Assembly (NCBI RefSeq): GCF_009932725.1
Contig: NZ_BLJU01000002.1
Location: 1-64,000 of the forward strand
Length of the DNA stretch: 64,000 nucleotides
Source: Pseudomonas yangonensis
GTDB taxonomy: Bacteria > Pseudomonadota > Gammaproteobacteria > Pseudomonadales > Pseudomonadaceae
Direction: 5' to 3'
Positions within the stretch are counted from its first letter, which is position 1, and the number at the start of each line of letters is the position of its first letter. The position numbers were made by a program, and so were the translations under genes. The notes beneath the pieces are model-generated. The model was not told where the DNA came from, did no database searches, and saw only the letters and a list, made by a program, of their open reading frames with translations. This document shows positions 35,838 through 45,957 of this stretch, in pieces.

Positions 35838-36764
35838 TCAGCGGTAATCGATGCCTTCGGTATCCAGACCGATGCGGGTACCGGAGCTGCCCTGAACGAT
35901 TGCCTCGATGTTTTCCAGCGAGCCAATCACGGCTGTTTTGCCGGTGTTGCGGGCGAATTCGCAGGCAGCCTGTACCTTTGGTCCCATCGAGCCGGCGGCG
36001 AAGCCGAGCTTTTCGATTTCCTCAGGGTGGGCGGCAGCGATGGATCTCTGTCCGGGTTTGCCCCACTCGATATAGGCGGCGTCGACATCGGTGGCGATCA
36101 CCAGCAAATCGGCGTTCAGTTGTTCGGCCAGCAGGGCCGAGCACAGGTCCTTGTCGATCACTGCCTCGACGCCGCGCAACTGTTTGCCGTCGTACATGGT
36201 GGGAATACCGCCGCCACCCGCGCAGATCACCACGCTGCCCTTTTCCAGCAGCCATTTGATCGGGCGGATCTCGAAGATACGCTGCGGTCTGGGGCTGGCC
36301 ACCACGCGGCGGAACTTGTCGCCGTCCGGGGCGATGCTCCAGCCTTTCTCGGCGGCCAGACGTTCGGCCTCTTCCTTGCTGTAGACCGGACCGATGGGCT
36401 TGGTGGGTTTCTTGAAGGCCGGATCGCCGCTGTCCACTTCGACCTGGGTGAGGATGGTGGCGAAGGGCACCTCGAAGGGCAGCAGGTTGCCCAGCTCCTG
36501 TTCGATCATGTAGCCGATCATGCCTTCGGTTTCGGCGCCGAGCACGTCCAGCGGGTAGGGGTTGGCCGCGTCATAGGCGTTGCCCTGCAGGGCCAGCAGG
36601 CCGACCTGTGGGCCGTTGCCGTGGGCGATCACCAGTTCGTTGCCGGGCGCCACCTTGGCGATCTGCCCGCAGGCGATACGCACGTTTTCGCGTTGGTTTT
36701 CCGCAGTCATGGCTTCGCCGCGGCGAAGCAGGGCGTTGCCGCCCAGAGCGATGACGAGTCGCAT
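35838..36764 (-). CDS. arcC: Carbamate kinase
   Basis: A 308-residue kinase that makes ATP and carbamate from carbamoyl phosphate and ADP, the energy-yielding step of the arginine deiminase pathway. [16 protein letters not shown] opens the amino-acid-kinase fold, [14 protein letters not shown] and [11 protein letters not shown] follow, and [25 protein letters not shown] matches the family core. ATG 36764 has AGGAG upstream; the open frame beyond it runs through REP sequence. It is the last arc gene, separated from arcB by about 155 bases of REP hairpins. Confidence 0.96.
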   Translation of the reverse strand: MRLVIALGGNALLRRGEAMTAENQRENVRIACGQIAKVAPGNELVIAHGNGPQVGLLALQGNAYDAANPYPLDVLGAETEGMIGYMIEQELGNLLPFEVPFATILTQVEVDSGDPAFKKPTKPIGPVYSKEEAERLAAEKGWSIAPDGDKFRRVVASPRPQRIFEIRPIKWLLEKGSVVICAGGGGIPTMYDGKQLRGVEAVIDKDLCSALLAEQLNADLLVIATDVDAAYIEWGKPGQRSIAAAHPEEIEKLGFAAGSMGPKVQAACEFARNTGKTAVIGSLENIEAIVQGSSGTRIGLDTEGIDYR

Positions 36765-36786
36765 GGTGTTCTCCTTGTTCGTGTTC

Positions 36787-36902
36787 GTAGCCCGGATGCA
36801 ATCCGGGCAGTGGAACAGACCTTTCCCGGATTTCATCCGGGCTACGGGCTGCGTTGCCGGCCAGACCCTCTCCCCCGGCCCCTCTCCCATTAATGGGAGA
36901 GG
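36787..36902. repeat. REP hairpins between arcB and arcC
   Basis: Inverted arms GTAGCCCGGATGCAATCC (36787-36804) and GGATTTCATCCGGGCTAC (36828-36845) form one large hairpin. CCTCTCCCATT / AATGGGAGAGG (36881-36902) forms a second perfect one. Both families recur elsewhere in the window. They lie inside the arcDABC transcript. Confidence 0.85.
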
Positions 36903-36920
36903 GGAGACAAGTGCGCAGCG

Positions 36921-37931
36921 TCAGATGTCAGCCAGGGTCGAAACCAGAATCGCCTTGATCGTGTGCATGCGGTTTTCCGCCTGCTCGAAGGCGATGTTCC
37001 AGGGCGATTCGAAGACGTCTTCGGTGACTTCGATGCCGTTCTTCAGGTTCGGATATTGTTCGGCGATCTGCTTGCCGACCTTGGTCTCGCTGTTGTGGAA
37101 GGCGGGCAGGCAGTGCATGAACTTCACCCGCGGATTACCGGCGGCCTTCATGATCTCGGCGTTGACCTGATAGGGCAGCAGTTCCTGGATGCGCTCGCCC
37201 CAGGCCTCGACCGGCTCACCCATGGAAACCCAGACGTCGGTGTGAACGAAGTCCACCCCCTTGACCGCTTCCTTCGGGTCTTCGGTGAGCAGGATGCGTG
37301 CGCCGCTTTCCTCGGCGAATTTCTTGCACGCAGCAACGTGTTCGTCGCTCGGCCACAGTGCCTTGGGCGCGGCGATGCGCACGTCCATGCCGAGCTTGGC
37401 GCCGATCAGCAGCAGCGAGTTGCCCATGTTGTTGCGCGCATCACCCAGGTAGGCGTAGGCAATGTCGTGCAGCGGCTTGTCGGCGTGCTCGCGCATGGTC
37501 AGTACGTCGGCGAGCATCTGCGTCGGGTGATATTCGTCGGTCAGGCCGTTAAAGACCGGCACGCCGGCGTACTGGGCCAGTTCTTCGACGATTTCCTGCT
37601 TGAAGCCGCGGTACTCGATGGCGTCGTACATGCGCCCGAGCACACGGGCGGTATCCTTCATCGATTCCTTGTGGCCGATCTGCGACGAGTTGGGGTCGAT
37701 GTAGGTGACGTTGGCACCCTGATCGTATGCCGCTACTTCGAAAGCGCAGCGGGTACGGGTGGAGGTCTTCTCGAAAATCAGCGCGATGTTCTTGCGCTTG
37801 AGGTGCTGTTGCTCGGTGCCGGTGTACTTGGCGCGTTTGAGATCGCGGGACAGGTCGAGCAGGTAACGCAGCTCGCGGGTGCTGTGGTGCATCAGGCTGA
37901 GCAGGTTACGGTTGTGCATGTTGAAAGCCAT
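36921..37931 (-). CDS. arcB: Ornithine carbamoyltransferase, catabolic
   Basis: A 336-residue enzyme that phosphorolyses citrulline to ornithine and carbamoyl phosphate. The carbamoyl-phosphate site is STRTRCAFE (57-65), and the ornithine-site HCLPAFH lies near 271-277. Length and operon position fit the catabolic enzyme of P. aeruginosa, which is dodecameric and allosteric, rather than biosynthetic ArgF. Confidence 0.96.
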   Translation of the reverse strand: MAFNMHNRNLLSLMHHSTRELRYLLDLSRDLKRAKYTGTEQQHLKRKNIALIFEKTSTRTRCAFEVAAYDQGANVTYIDPNSSQIGHKESMKDTARVLGRMYDAIEYRGFKQEIVEELAQYAGVPVFNGLTDEYHPTQMLADVLTMREHADKPLHDIAYAYLGDARNNMGNSLLLIGAKLGMDVRIAAPKALWPSDEHVAACKKFAEESGARILLTEDPKEAVKGVDFVHTDVWVSMGEPVEAWGERIQELLPYQVNAEIMKAAGNPRVKFMHCLPAFHNSETKVGKQIAEQYPNLKNGIEVTEDVFESPWNIAFEQAENRMHTIKAILVSTLADI

Positions 37932-37997
37932 GGTTCTATCTCCTTGTGGGCAGCTTGAAACGGGCCCGGCGGCGGGTCGCCGCCGGGGCTGGCTTGT

Positions 37998-39248
37998 TCA
38001 GTAATCGATGGGGTCGCGGATGATCGGGCAGGTCATGCAGTGTCCGCCGCCGCGACCACGCCCCAGCTCGCTGGCGCTGATGGTGATGACCTCGACGCCG
38101 GCCTTGCGCAGCAGGGTATTGGTGTAGGTGTTGCGGTCGTAACCGACCACCACGCCCGGTTCCAGGCAGACCACGTTGTTGCCGTCATCCCATTGCTCGC
38201 GCTCGGCCTCGTAGGCGTCGCCACCGGTTTCCACCACGCGCAGTTGCTTGAGGCCGAGGCACTCGGCGACGACGTCGACGAACGGCTTGTCCTCGCGGCG
38301 CACGTCGATGCCGCCGGGGCGGCTTTCGTCCGGACGCAGGATGAAGGGCACGATGCTGTTGGCCACTTCCGGGAAGATGGTCACCAGATCGCGGTCGCAG
38401 AAGCTGAACACGGTGTCCAGATGCATGGCCGCGCGTGAGCGGCCGAGGCCGGCGACCACCACCTTGTCTGCCGCGCCCTTGGCGAACAGCGCGCGTGCCA
38501 CCTGGCCAATGGCCTGGTGCGAGGTGCGCTCGCCCATGCCGATCAGCACGGTGCCGTTGCCGATGGGCATCACGTCGCCGCCTTCAAGGGTGGCCGAGCC
38601 ATGATCCTTGTCCGGATCGCCGTACCAGATCTCGAAGGGTTCGTTGGCGAAGTCCGGGTGGAAGGTGTAGATGGCGCTGGTGAGCAGGGTTTCCTGACGG
38701 CGTGCCGGCCAGTACATCGGGTTGAGGGTGACGCCGCCATAGATCCAGCAGGTGGTGTCGCGAGTGAACTGGGTGTTGGGCAGCGGTGGGAAGATGAAGC
38801 TGGCTTCGCCCAGGTAGGCGTTGAACATCTTCGCCGCCTCGGAATCCTTGTGCCTGGCCAGATCGGCACCGGATACACCGCCGATGAGGAACTCGGCGAT
38901 GCGCCGCGGTTCCAGACCTTCGATGAAAGAACGCACTTCGTTCTGCAGGCCGAGGCCTACGCTGTTGGGAGTGATCTTGCGGTCGAGAATCCACTTCAGC
39001 GCATGGGGATCGCTGACGGTTTCTTCCAGCAGGTTGTGCATTTCCACGACCTCGATACCGCGTTCGCGCATCTTGGTCATGAAGTCGAAATGGTCGCGCT
39101 TGGCCTGCGATACCCAGATCACGTCGTCAAACAGCAGTTCGTCGCAATTGGCGGGGGTCAGGCGCAGATGGGCGAGGCCCGGCGAGCAGACCATCACCTT
39201 GTGCAGTTTGCCGGCTTCGGAATGAACGCCGAGGGGCTTCTTGGACAT
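37998..39248 (-). CDS. arcA: Arginine deiminase
   Basis: A 416-residue guanidino-modifying enzyme converting arginine to citrulline and ammonia. The nucleophile is Cys404 in [10 protein letters not shown] near the C-terminus, matching Cys406 of the 418-residue P. aeruginosa enzyme. Other conserved parts are [18 protein letters not shown] and [24 protein letters not shown]. It lies between arcD and arcB in the usual order. Confidence 0.97.
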   Translation of the reverse strand: MSKKPLGVHSEAGKLHKVMVCSPGLAHLRLTPANCDELLFDDVIWVSQAKRDHFDFMTKMRERGIEVVEMHNLLEETVSDPHALKWILDRKITPNSVGLGLQNEVRSFIEGLEPRRIAEFLIGGVSGADLARHKDSEAAKMFNAYLGEASFIFPPLPNTQFTRDTTCWIYGGVTLNPMYWPARRQETLLTSAIYTFHPDFANEPFEIWYGDPDKDHGSATLEGGDVMPIGNGTVLIGMGERTSHQAIGQVARALFAKGAADKVVVAGLGRSRAAMHLDTVFSFCDRDLVTIFPEVANSIVPFILRPDESRPGGIDVRREDKPFVDVVAECLGLKQLRVVETGGDAYEAEREQWDDGNNVVCLEPGVVVGYDRNTYTNTLLRKAGVEVITISASELGRGRGGGHCMTCPIIRDPIDY

Positions 39249-39319
39249 GTCGAACTCCTTCTCGTAGAGCGAGTTTTCAGGCTGGCCGGCAGCCCGTTGC
39301 GGGCCGCCGGCCAGCGGTG

Positions 39320-40747
39320 TTACAGACTCAGGAAGCCGTCATACAGCCCGTAGGCGGCGATGGCGGCACCGATCAGCACGACGACGAAAATCAGCTTCTC
39401 GACGCCGGTGAAGATGGGTTGACCCAGTTCGCGCTTGGCCTTGGCGAATAGAATCGCGCCAGGCGCATACAGCAGTGCCGAGAGCAGCAGGTACTGCACG
39501 CCAGCGGCGTACACCAGCCAGACCGCATAAAGGGTAGAGATACCCGCGATCAGCAGATCCTTGTTGCGCTCGCCAGCGGCGTTTTCGTAGGTCTCGCCGC
39601 GCACGGCCAGCAGCACTGCATAGGCGCTGGACCAGAAGTACGGCACCAGAATCATCGAGGTGGCCAGGTACAGCAGGCTGAGGTAGGTGGAGGCACTGAA
39701 CAAAGTGATGATCAGAAAAAGCTGGATCAGCCCGTTGGACAGCCACAGCGCATTGGCCGGAACCTGGTTGGCGTTCTCCTTGCGCAGGAACTCCGGCATG
39801 GTGTGGTCGCGCGCGCTGGCGAAGAGAATCTCGGCGCACAGCAGCGTCCACGACAGCAAGGCTCCAGCCAGTGAGACGATCAGGCCGATGGCGATCAGCT
39901 GTGCGCCCCAGGGACCCACTACCTGCTCCAGTACACCGGCCATGGAGGGGTTCTTCAGGCCGGCCAGTTCGGCCTGAGCCAGAATGCCCTGGCTGAGCAC
40001 GTTGACCAGCACCAGCAGCAGGAGCACGCCGACGAAGCCGAGCACCGTGGCCTTGCCAACGTCGCTGCGTTTCTCGGCTCGGGCCGAGAAGATGCTTGCG
40101 CCTTCGATGCCGATGAACACCCAGACGGTGACCAGCATCATGTTGCGCACCTGATCCATCACGCTGCCCAGTTCACTGTTGCCATGGCCCCAGAAATCCG
40201 CGGTGTAGACGTCGAACTTGAAGGCGATGGCGGCGATGATGATGAACAGCGCCAGGGGAACCATCTTGGCGATGGTGGTGACGGTGTTGATGAACGCCGC
40301 CTCCTTGATGCCGCGTAGCACCAGAAAGTGCAGCAGCCAGAGCAGCAGCGAGGCGCAGATCACCGCCGGCAGGGTGTTGCCTTCACCGAACACCGGGAAG
40401 AAGTAACCCAGGGTGGAGAACAGCAGCACCATGTAGCTGACGTTGCCGATCCAGGCGCTGATCCAGTAGCCCCAGGCCGATGAGAAACCCATGTAGTCGC
40501 CGAAACCGGCCTTGGCGTAGGCGTAGACCCCGCCGTCGAGTTCGGGCTTGCGGTTGGCCAGGGTCTGGAACACGAACGCCAGGGTCAGCATGCCGACACC
40601 GGTGATCAACCAGCCGACAAGCGTGGCCCCGGCGCTGGCGCTGGCAGCGATGTTTTGCGGAAGGGAGAAAATACCGCCGCCGACCATGGAGCCGACGACC
40701 AGCGCAATCAATGCGCCGAGGCGGAGTTTTTGTGTCGAATCAGACAT
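39320..40747 (-). CDS. arcD: Arginine/ornithine antiporter
   Basis: A 475-residue APC-family membrane protein with about 12-13 helices that exchanges external arginine for ornithine. [23 protein letters not shown] is helix 1, and [30 protein letters not shown] contains the conserved helix 3 region. The ATG at 40747 is preceded by a strong GGAGG; the open frame beyond is not used. First gene of arcDABC, downstream of an Anr box. Confidence 0.95.
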   Translation of the reverse strand: MSDSTQKLRLGALIALVVGSMVGGGIFSLPQNIAASASAGATLVGWLITGVGMLTLAFVFQTLANRKPELDGGVYAYAKAGFGDYMGFSSAWGYWISAWIGNVSYMVLLFSTLGYFFPVFGEGNTLPAVICASLLLWLLHFLVLRGIKEAAFINTVTTIAKMVPLALFIIIAAIAFKFDVYTADFWGHGNSELGSVMDQVRNMMLVTVWVFIGIEGASIFSARAEKRSDVGKATVLGFVGVLLLLVLVNVLSQGILAQAELAGLKNPSMAGVLEQVVGPWGAQLIAIGLIVSLAGALLSWTLLCAEILFASARDHTMPEFLRKENANQVPANALWLSNGLIQLFLIITLFSASTYLSLLYLATSMILVPYFWSSAYAVLLAVRGETYENAAGERNKDLLIAGISTLYAVWLVYAAGVQYLLLSALLYAPGAILFAKAKRELGQPIFTGVEKLIFVVVLIGAAIAAYGLYDGFLSL

Positions 40748-40809
40748 CTCAATTACCTCCGTGTCACAAGGGGACATAGGTATTGAGCGCGTTTGACGAG
40801 CACTGCATC

Positions 40810-40823
40810 CTGACTTGAATCAA
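40810..40823 (-). promoter_or_regulatory. Anr/Fnr box of the arcDABC promoter
   Basis: On the minus strand TTGAT-TCAA-GTCAG matches the Anr consensus TTGAT-N4-ATCAA at 8 of 10 positions, 63 bases upstream of the arcD start codon. A weak -10 (CAATAC) stands at about the distance expected if the box is centred near -41.5. Anaerobic activation of arcDABC by Anr is established in P. aeruginosa. Confidence 0.7.
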
Positions 40824-41170
40824 TAGTCAGGATTCGTCAACGCACATCCCTGTATGCAGGCGTTGTCGAGCACCTGAACGAGTCAGGAATGCAGCTCCGA
40901 CCGGCGCGCCTGGGCGCACCAGTCCTGACACGATAGTCCGAACTTTTCGTTACGCAATGATGGCTAACTGAGATGGAGTTTCGAGGGGGGAAGAGCGGGC
41001 GGGGCGTTTGGCCCCGCTCGATGCGCCGGCCGGGTAGGCTGGCGCAGACCCGAAGGTCGGAAGGAGAGAACGCGGTGCCGGGCGGGTAGCCCCTGCAGGC
41101 AGTTGCGCCGCGTGGGTACAGCATGGCGTGGAAAGCTTTCAGCCAGCTTTCCACGAGATGACAGCGGCGT
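40824..41170. other. Intergenic region between arcD promoter and putA end
   Basis: No gene supported. It holds two hairpins discussed separately: GCGGGGC / GCCCCGC at 40999-41017, and GTGGAAAGCT / AGCTTTCCAC at 41128-41154. A 105-codon minus-strand ORF across it has poor codon use and is rejected. The left end carries the arcDABC regulatory region. Confidence 0.5.
41128..41154 (-). terminator. Possible putA terminator hairpin
   Basis: A perfect 10-bp stem, GTGGAAAGCT with AGCTTTCCAC, around a 7-base loop lies 17 bases past the putA stop. There is no U tract after it on either strand, so it may act with rho or as a 3'-end hairpin. Confidence 0.5.
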
Positions 41171-44100
41171 TTAACCGATGGTCATCAGGCTGGCGTTACC
41201 GCCGGCCGCTGCGGTGTTGACGCTCAAGGCGTGCTCGATCAGCAGGCGCTCCAGCGCAATGTCGGTTTCGCCCTTGTTCAGCCCGTGCACGCCGACGATG
41301 GCGCCCTTGCGCTGCGCTGCCTGCTCGCTCACCGCGCGCAACTGGTCGGAATCGCCGTGGTGCAGGATGGCGTCCAGCTCCACATCGATGCTGTTCCAGT
41401 CGGCCACCAGCTGGATGTGCTTCTGCACCTCCTTCGGCAGTTCGGCATGCAGCGCGCGTTGGCTTTCCAGCCAGATCGCCTTGCTGCCCACCGCCAGGGT
41501 GGCGGCCAGTTGGGCCAGCAGGTCGCTGCGCTCGTCGGCCAGGTTGAGCACGCGCTCGCGCGGCAGCAGGCTGTAGCTGTTGCGCTCGCCGGTCGGGCCG
41601 GTCAGCGTGTGGCTGCTGTAGCTCTGCGACAGCGCGCGGTACTGCTCGAACAGCGCGCCGATGCCCGGCTCCTGCTTGCCTGCCCACTCGGCGAAGGCGG
41701 CGCGCACCTTGTCCAGTTCGCTCGGAACCGGCAGGGTCTGCACCTCGGCCTGTTGCAGGTACTGGGCGACCGCCTCCTGCGGACGGGTCGACAGCAGACG
41801 ATACAGGTACAGCGGGCCACCGGCTTTCGGGCCGGTGCCGGACAGACCTTCGCCGCCGAACGGCTGCACGCCGACAACGGCGCCGACCATGTTGCGGTTG
41901 ACATACAGGTTGCCGACCTTGGCGGTGCCGACCACCTGGGCGATGGTCTCGTCGATGCGGGTGTGCACGCCGAGGGTCAGGCCGTAGCCGCTGTCGTTGA
42001 TCTGCTGCAGCAGCTTGCCAAGGTCAGCGCGCTGGTAGCGCACCACGTGCAGCACCGGGCCGAAGATCTCGCGCTTCATTTCGTCGAAGCTGTCCAGCTC
42101 GATCAAGGTCGGTACGACGAAGGTGCCGCGCTTGATCTCCTCGCCGTTGACGCGTGCCAGTTGAGTGACCTTGCGGCCTTTCTCGCGCAGCTTGGCGATG
42201 TGGGTTTCGATGCCGGCCTTGGCTTCGGCGTCGATCACCGGGCCGATGTCGGTGTTCAGACGCTCCGGGTTGCCGAGGCTGTATTCGGCCATGGCGCCCT
42301 TGAGCATGGTCAGCACGCGATCGGCCACGTCGTCCTGCACGCACAGCACGCGCAGGGCCGAGCAGCGCTGGCCGGCGCTGTCGAAGGCAGAGGCGACCAC
42401 GTCCATCACCACCTGCTCGGTCAGCGCCGAGGAGTCGACGATCATGGCGTTGAGGCCGCCAGTCTCGGCGATCAGCGGAATGGTGCGGCCCTGGGCGTCG
42501 AGACGACCGGCGATGTTGCGTTGAAGGATGCCGGCCACTTCGGTGGAGCCGGTGAACATCACGCCACGCACGCGCTCGTCACCCACCAGGCGCGCGCCGA
42601 CGGTTTCGCCACGGCCCGGCAGCAGCTGCACGGCACCGGCTGGTACGCCGGCTTCGAGCAGGATGCGCACGGCCTGGGCGGCGATCAGCGGGGTCTGTTC
42701 GGCCGGCTTGGCCAGCACGGTGTTGCCGGCGGCCAATGCGGCGGCCACCTGGCCACTGAAGATCGCCAGCGGGAAGTTCCACGGGCTGATGCACACCACC
42801 GGGCCCAGCGGACGGTGGCTGTCGTTGCCGAAGCTGCGCGCCTGGATCGCGTAATAGCGCAGGAAGTCCACCGCCTCGCGCACTTCGGCGATGGCGTTGG
42901 CGAAGGTCTTGCCGGACTCGCGTACCAAGAGGCCCATCAGCTGCTGCAGCTCGGCTTCCATCAGGTCGGCGGCGCGCTCCAGTACGGCGGCGCGCTCGGC
43001 CGGCAGGGTCGACTGCCAGATCTGCCCGCTGGCCAGGGCGCAGAGCAGGGCGCTGTCGACATCGGCAACGCTGGCTTCGCGCACATGGCCGACCAGGTCA
43101 CGATGATCGGCCGGGTTGCGCACCGGCTCCGGCTCGCCCGGGTTGGCGCCATCGCAACCGAGCATCGGCTCGGCCAGGTAGCTGTGGTTGACGGTGGACA
43201 GCAGCGCCGAGGACAGCGAGCCGAGGCGATGTTCGTTGGCCAGATCCAGGCCTGAAGAATTGACCCGCTCCTTGCCGTACAGGTCGCGCGGCAGCGCGAT
43301 GCGCGGGTGCGGCAGACCGACGGCGCCTTCCTGCGCGGCCATCTGCTCGACCTGCTGCACCGGGTCGAGCACCAGATCCTTGAGCGAGATGCTGTGGTCG
43401 GCGATGCGGTTGACGAAGCTGGTGTTGGCGCCGTTTTCCAGCAGGCGGCGTACCAGGTAGGCCAGCAGGGTTTCGTGGCTGCCCACCGGCGCGTAGATGC
43501 GGCACGGGCGGTTCAGCTTGCCGTCCTTGAGCTTGCCCACCACCTGCTCGTACAGCGGCTCGCCCATGCCGTGCAGGCACTGGAACTCGTACTGGCCCGG
43601 GTAGTAGTTCTGCCCGGCCAGGTGGTAGATGGCCGACAGCGAGTGGGCATTGTGGGTGGCGAACTGCGGGTAGATGGCTTCCGGCGCGGCCAGGAGCTTG
43701 CGCGCACAGGCGATGTAGGACACGTCGGTGTACGGCTTGCGGGTGTACACCGGGTAGCCTTCCAGGCCGTTGACCTGAGCCAGCTTGATCTCGCTGTCCC
43801 AGTAAGCGCCCTTGACCAGGCGGATCATCAGGCGATGACGGCTGCGCTTGGCCAGGTCGATGACGTAGTCGATGACGTACGGGCAGCGCTTCTGGTAGGC
43901 CTGGATGACGAAGCCGATGCCGTTCCAGCCGGCCAGGCTCGGCTCGAAGCACAGGCGCTCGAGCAGGTCCAGCGACAGCTCCAGGCGGTCGGCTTCCTCG
44001 GCGTCGATGTTGATGCCGATGTCGTACTGCTTGGCCAGTTGGGTCAGGCCCAGCAGGGTCGGGTACAGCTCGTCCATCACGCGCTCGTACTGGGCGCGGC

Positions 44101-45106
44101 TGTAGCGTGGGTGCAGGGCAGAGAGCTTGATCGAGATGCCCGGGCCTTCGTAGATGCCACGACCGTGCGAGGCCTTGCCGATGGCGTGGATGGCCTGCTC
44201 GTAGGAGGCCAGGTAGCGCTTGGCGTCTTCCTCGGTCAGCGCGGCTTCACCGAGCATGTCGTAGGAATAGCGGAAGCCCTTGGCTTCCAGATTGGCGGCG
44301 TTGGCCAGGGCTTCGGCGATGGTCTCGCCGGTGACGAACTGCTCGCCCATCAGGCGCATGGCCATGTCCACGCCCTTGCGGATCACCGGCTCGCCGCTCT
44401 TGCCGATGATGCGGTTGAGCGCCGAGGTCATGCCGGCCTCGTTGTGGGTGGACACCAGCTTGCCGGTGATCAGCAGGCCCCAGCTGGCCGCGTTGACGAA
44501 CATCGACGGGCTCTGGCCGAGGTGCTGACTCCAGTTGCCGTTGGCGATCTTGTCGCGGATCAGCGCGTCGCGGGTGGCCTTGTCGGGGATGCGCAGCAGG
44601 GCTTCGGCCAGGCACATCAGCGCCACGCCTTCCTGCGACGACAGCGAGAACTCCTGCAGCAGGCCCTGCACCAGGCCCTGACGGCCGCTGGCGTTCTTCT
44701 GGTTGCGCAGCTTCTCGGCAATGCCCAGCGCCAGCTTCTGCGAGGCCTCGGCCTGCTGCGGGTTCAGGCGCGCCTGCTCCAGCAGCATCGGCACCACTTC
44801 GGTTTCCGGGCGACGGTAGGCGCTGGTGATGGCAGCGCGCAGTACCGACTGCGGCAGGATGCTCTCGGCGAAGTCGAGGAACACCTGCAGACCCTGCTCG
44901 GTCAGCGACTCCAGGGCTTCCTCACCGGCAGCAGCGGCCAGGCCGGCATGCTCGGCGGGCGTCAGGCCACTCTCGACCTGCTCCAGATAATTGAAGATCG
45001 CCTGCTTGATCATCCAGTGCGGGGTGCGGTCGATCTTTGCTGCGGCGGTCTTCAAGCGCTCGCGGGTGGCATCGTCGAGTTTTACGCCAAGGGTCGTGGT
45101 AGCCAT
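41171..45106 (-). CDS. putA: Trifunctional proline utilisation protein PutA
   Basis: A 1311-residue PutA. Residues 1-47 are a ribbon-helix-helix DNA-binding domain (TTLGVKLDDATRERLKTAAA; TPHWMIKQAIFNYLE). The FAD proline dehydrogenase barrel occupies roughly 230-570, with LAYLVRRLLENGANTSF near its end. The NAD aldehyde dehydrogenase domain (about 640-1120) has VCISPWNFPLAIF and catalytic Cys in SAGQRCSALRVL. It oxidises proline to glutamate at the membrane and represses its own gene when not membrane-bound. The upstream GTTGCA boxes fit autoregulation. No putP is in the window. Confidence 0.97.
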   Translation of the reverse strand: MATTTLGVKLDDATRERLKTAAAKIDRTPHWMIKQAIFNYLEQVESGLTPAEHAGLAAAAGEEALESLTEQGLQVFLDFAESILPQSVLRAAITSAYRRPETEVVPMLLEQARLNPQQAEASQKLALGIAEKLRNQKNASGRQGLVQGLLQEFSLSSQEGVALMCLAEALLRIPDKATRDALIRDKIANGNWSQHLGQSPSMFVNAASWGLLITGKLVSTHNEAGMTSALNRIIGKSGEPVIRKGVDMAMRLMGEQFVTGETIAEALANAANLEAKGFRYSYDMLGEAALTEEDAKRYLASYEQAIHAIGKASHGRGIYEGPGISIKLSALHPRYSRAQYERVMDELYPTLLGLTQLAKQYDIGINIDAEEADRLELSLDLLERLCFEPSLAGWNGIGFVIQAYQKRCPYVIDYVIDLAKRSRHRLMIRLVKGAYWDSEIKLAQVNGLEGYPVYTRKPYTDVSYIACARKLLAAPEAIYPQFATHNAHSLSAIYHLAGQNYYPGQYEFQCLHGMGEPLYEQVVGKLKDGKLNRPCRIYAPVGSHETLLAYLVRRLLENGANTSFVNRIADHSISLKDLVLDPVQQVEQMAAQEGAVGLPHPRIALPRDLYGKERVNSSGLDLANEHRLGSLSSALLSTVNHSYLAEPMLGCDGANPGEPEPVRNPADHRDLVGHVREASVADVDSALLCALASGQIWQSTLPAERAAVLERAADLMEAELQQLMGLLVRESGKTFANAIAEVREAVDFLRYYAIQARSFGNDSHRPLGPVVCISPWNFPLAIFSGQVAAALAAGNTVLAKPAEQTPLIAAQAVRILLEAGVPAGAVQLLPGRGETVGARLVGDERVRGVMFTGSTEVAGILQRNIAGRLDAQGRTIPLIAETGGLNAMIVDSSALTEQVVMDVVASAFDSAGQRCSALRVLCVQDDVADRVLTMLKGAMAEYSLGNPERLNTDIGPVIDAEAKAGIETHIAKLREKGRKVTQLARVNGEEIKRGTFVVPTLIELDSFDEMKREIFGPVLHVVRYQRADLGKLLQQINDSGYGLTLGVHTRIDETIAQVVGTAKVGNLYVNRNMVGAVVGVQPFGGEGLSGTGPKAGGPLYLYRLLSTRPQEAVAQYLQQAEVQTLPVPSELDKVRAAFAEWAGKQEPGIGALFEQYRALSQSYSSHTLTGPTGERNSYSLLPRERVLNLADERSDLLAQLAATLAVGSKAIWLESQRALHAELPKEVQKHIQLVADWNSIDVELDAILHHGDSDQLRAVSEQAAQRKGAIVGVHGLNKGETDIALERLLIEHALSVNTAAAGGNASLMTIG

Positions 45107-45178
45107 GGGGGAAGTCCTACTTGTTCGGGTTATTCACGGCAAAAAATCTGCGCGAGATTAAACCCGTAAAAAAGCGGG

Positions 45179-45273
45179 TGCAACCAGGTGCAACCATTAT
45201 TTTCAATGACCCGACGGACGTCGCTCGATGCCCGGAACCACTCTGATCGGCTTGATAAGGTAAAAGGTGCAAC
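45179..45273 (-). promoter_or_regulatory. PutA operator boxes (GTTGCA)
   Basis: Minus-strand GTTGCA occurs at 45179-45184, 45189-45194 and 45268-45273, the first two as tandem TGGTTGCACC repeats ten bases (one helical turn) apart. GTTGCA is the core bound by the ribbon-helix-helix domain of E. coli PutA. A near copy, GTTGCG on plus, lies at 45323. All are in the 248-base region upstream of putA. Confidence 0.7.
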
Positions 45274-45354
45274 CCGCCGCCATGGCCTCGGTATTTGAGG
45301 ATAGACCATCGTCAGGGTAGCGGTTGCGACACGTCCTGACCGGCGGCGGGCCTT

Positions 45355-45957
45355 TCAGATTGTTCCGACTATCAACTGGGCCGCCACCGCGAACATCATC
45401 GCCGCCACGCCCAGGTCGATCAGGCGCCAGGTCAGCGGCCTGGCCAGCCAGGGCGCAAGCCAGGCCGCGCCAAGCGCCAGGGCGCTGAACCAGAGCAAGG
45501 AGGCGCTGGCAGCCCCCGCCGCATAGGCACCGGGTTCGGGCTGCTGGGCGCCGAGCGAACCGATCAGCAGCACGGTATCGAGATAGACGTGCGGGTTGAG
45601 CAGGGTGACCGCCAGCGCTGCGAGCATCACCGCTCGAAGCGAACGCGGTTCGCTGCCAGCCGCCTGCAGTGATTGTGGGCGGGCGGCGCGCAGCAGCGCC
45701 TGGCTGCCGTACCAGAGCAGAAACGCGGCGCCGCCCCAGCGGGAGATGGCCAGCAGCGTCGGGCTTTGCGCAAGCAAGGTGGCGAGGCCGAACACGCCCG
45801 CCGCCACCAGCACCGCGTCACAGACGATGCACAGCGCCGCCACCGACAGGTGATGTTCGCGACGCAGGCTCTGCGCCAGAACGAAGGCGTTCTGGGCGCC
45901 GATGGCCATGATCAGACCGATGGCCACCAGCAGGCCATTGCTGTAGCTCTGCCACAT
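45355..45957 (-). CDS. LysE/ArgO-family amino acid exporter
   Basis: A 200-residue, six-helix LysE-type exporter. GLLVAIGLIMAIGAQNAFVLAQSL is the conserved first helix region, and LLNPHVYLDTVLLIGSLGAQQ the family's second signature. ArgO exports arginine and canavanine and is activated by ArgP. The ATG at 45957 overlaps the ACT-domain gene stop by one base. The adjacent divergent argP supports an arginine or lysine exporter. Confidence 0.9.
   Translation of the reverse strand: MWQSYSNGLLVAIGLIMAIGAQNAFVLAQSLRREHHLSVAALCIVCDAVLVAAGVFGLATLLAQSPTLLAISRWGGAAFLLWYGSQALLRAARPQSLQAAGSEPRSLRAVMLAALAVTLLNPHVYLDTVLLIGSLGAQQPEPGAYAAGAASASLLWFSALALGAAWLAPWLARPLTWRLIDLGVAAMMFAVAAQLIVGTI

Noticed and set aside
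40837-41154. 105-codon minus-strand ORF between arcD and putA
   Set aside because: Runs through two hairpins, has poor codon use and no domain; likely chance.
41231-45169. Two long plus-strand ORFs (674 and 620 codons) opposite putA
   Set aside because: Both mirror the putA coding sequence; neither has a ribosome-binding site or domain.
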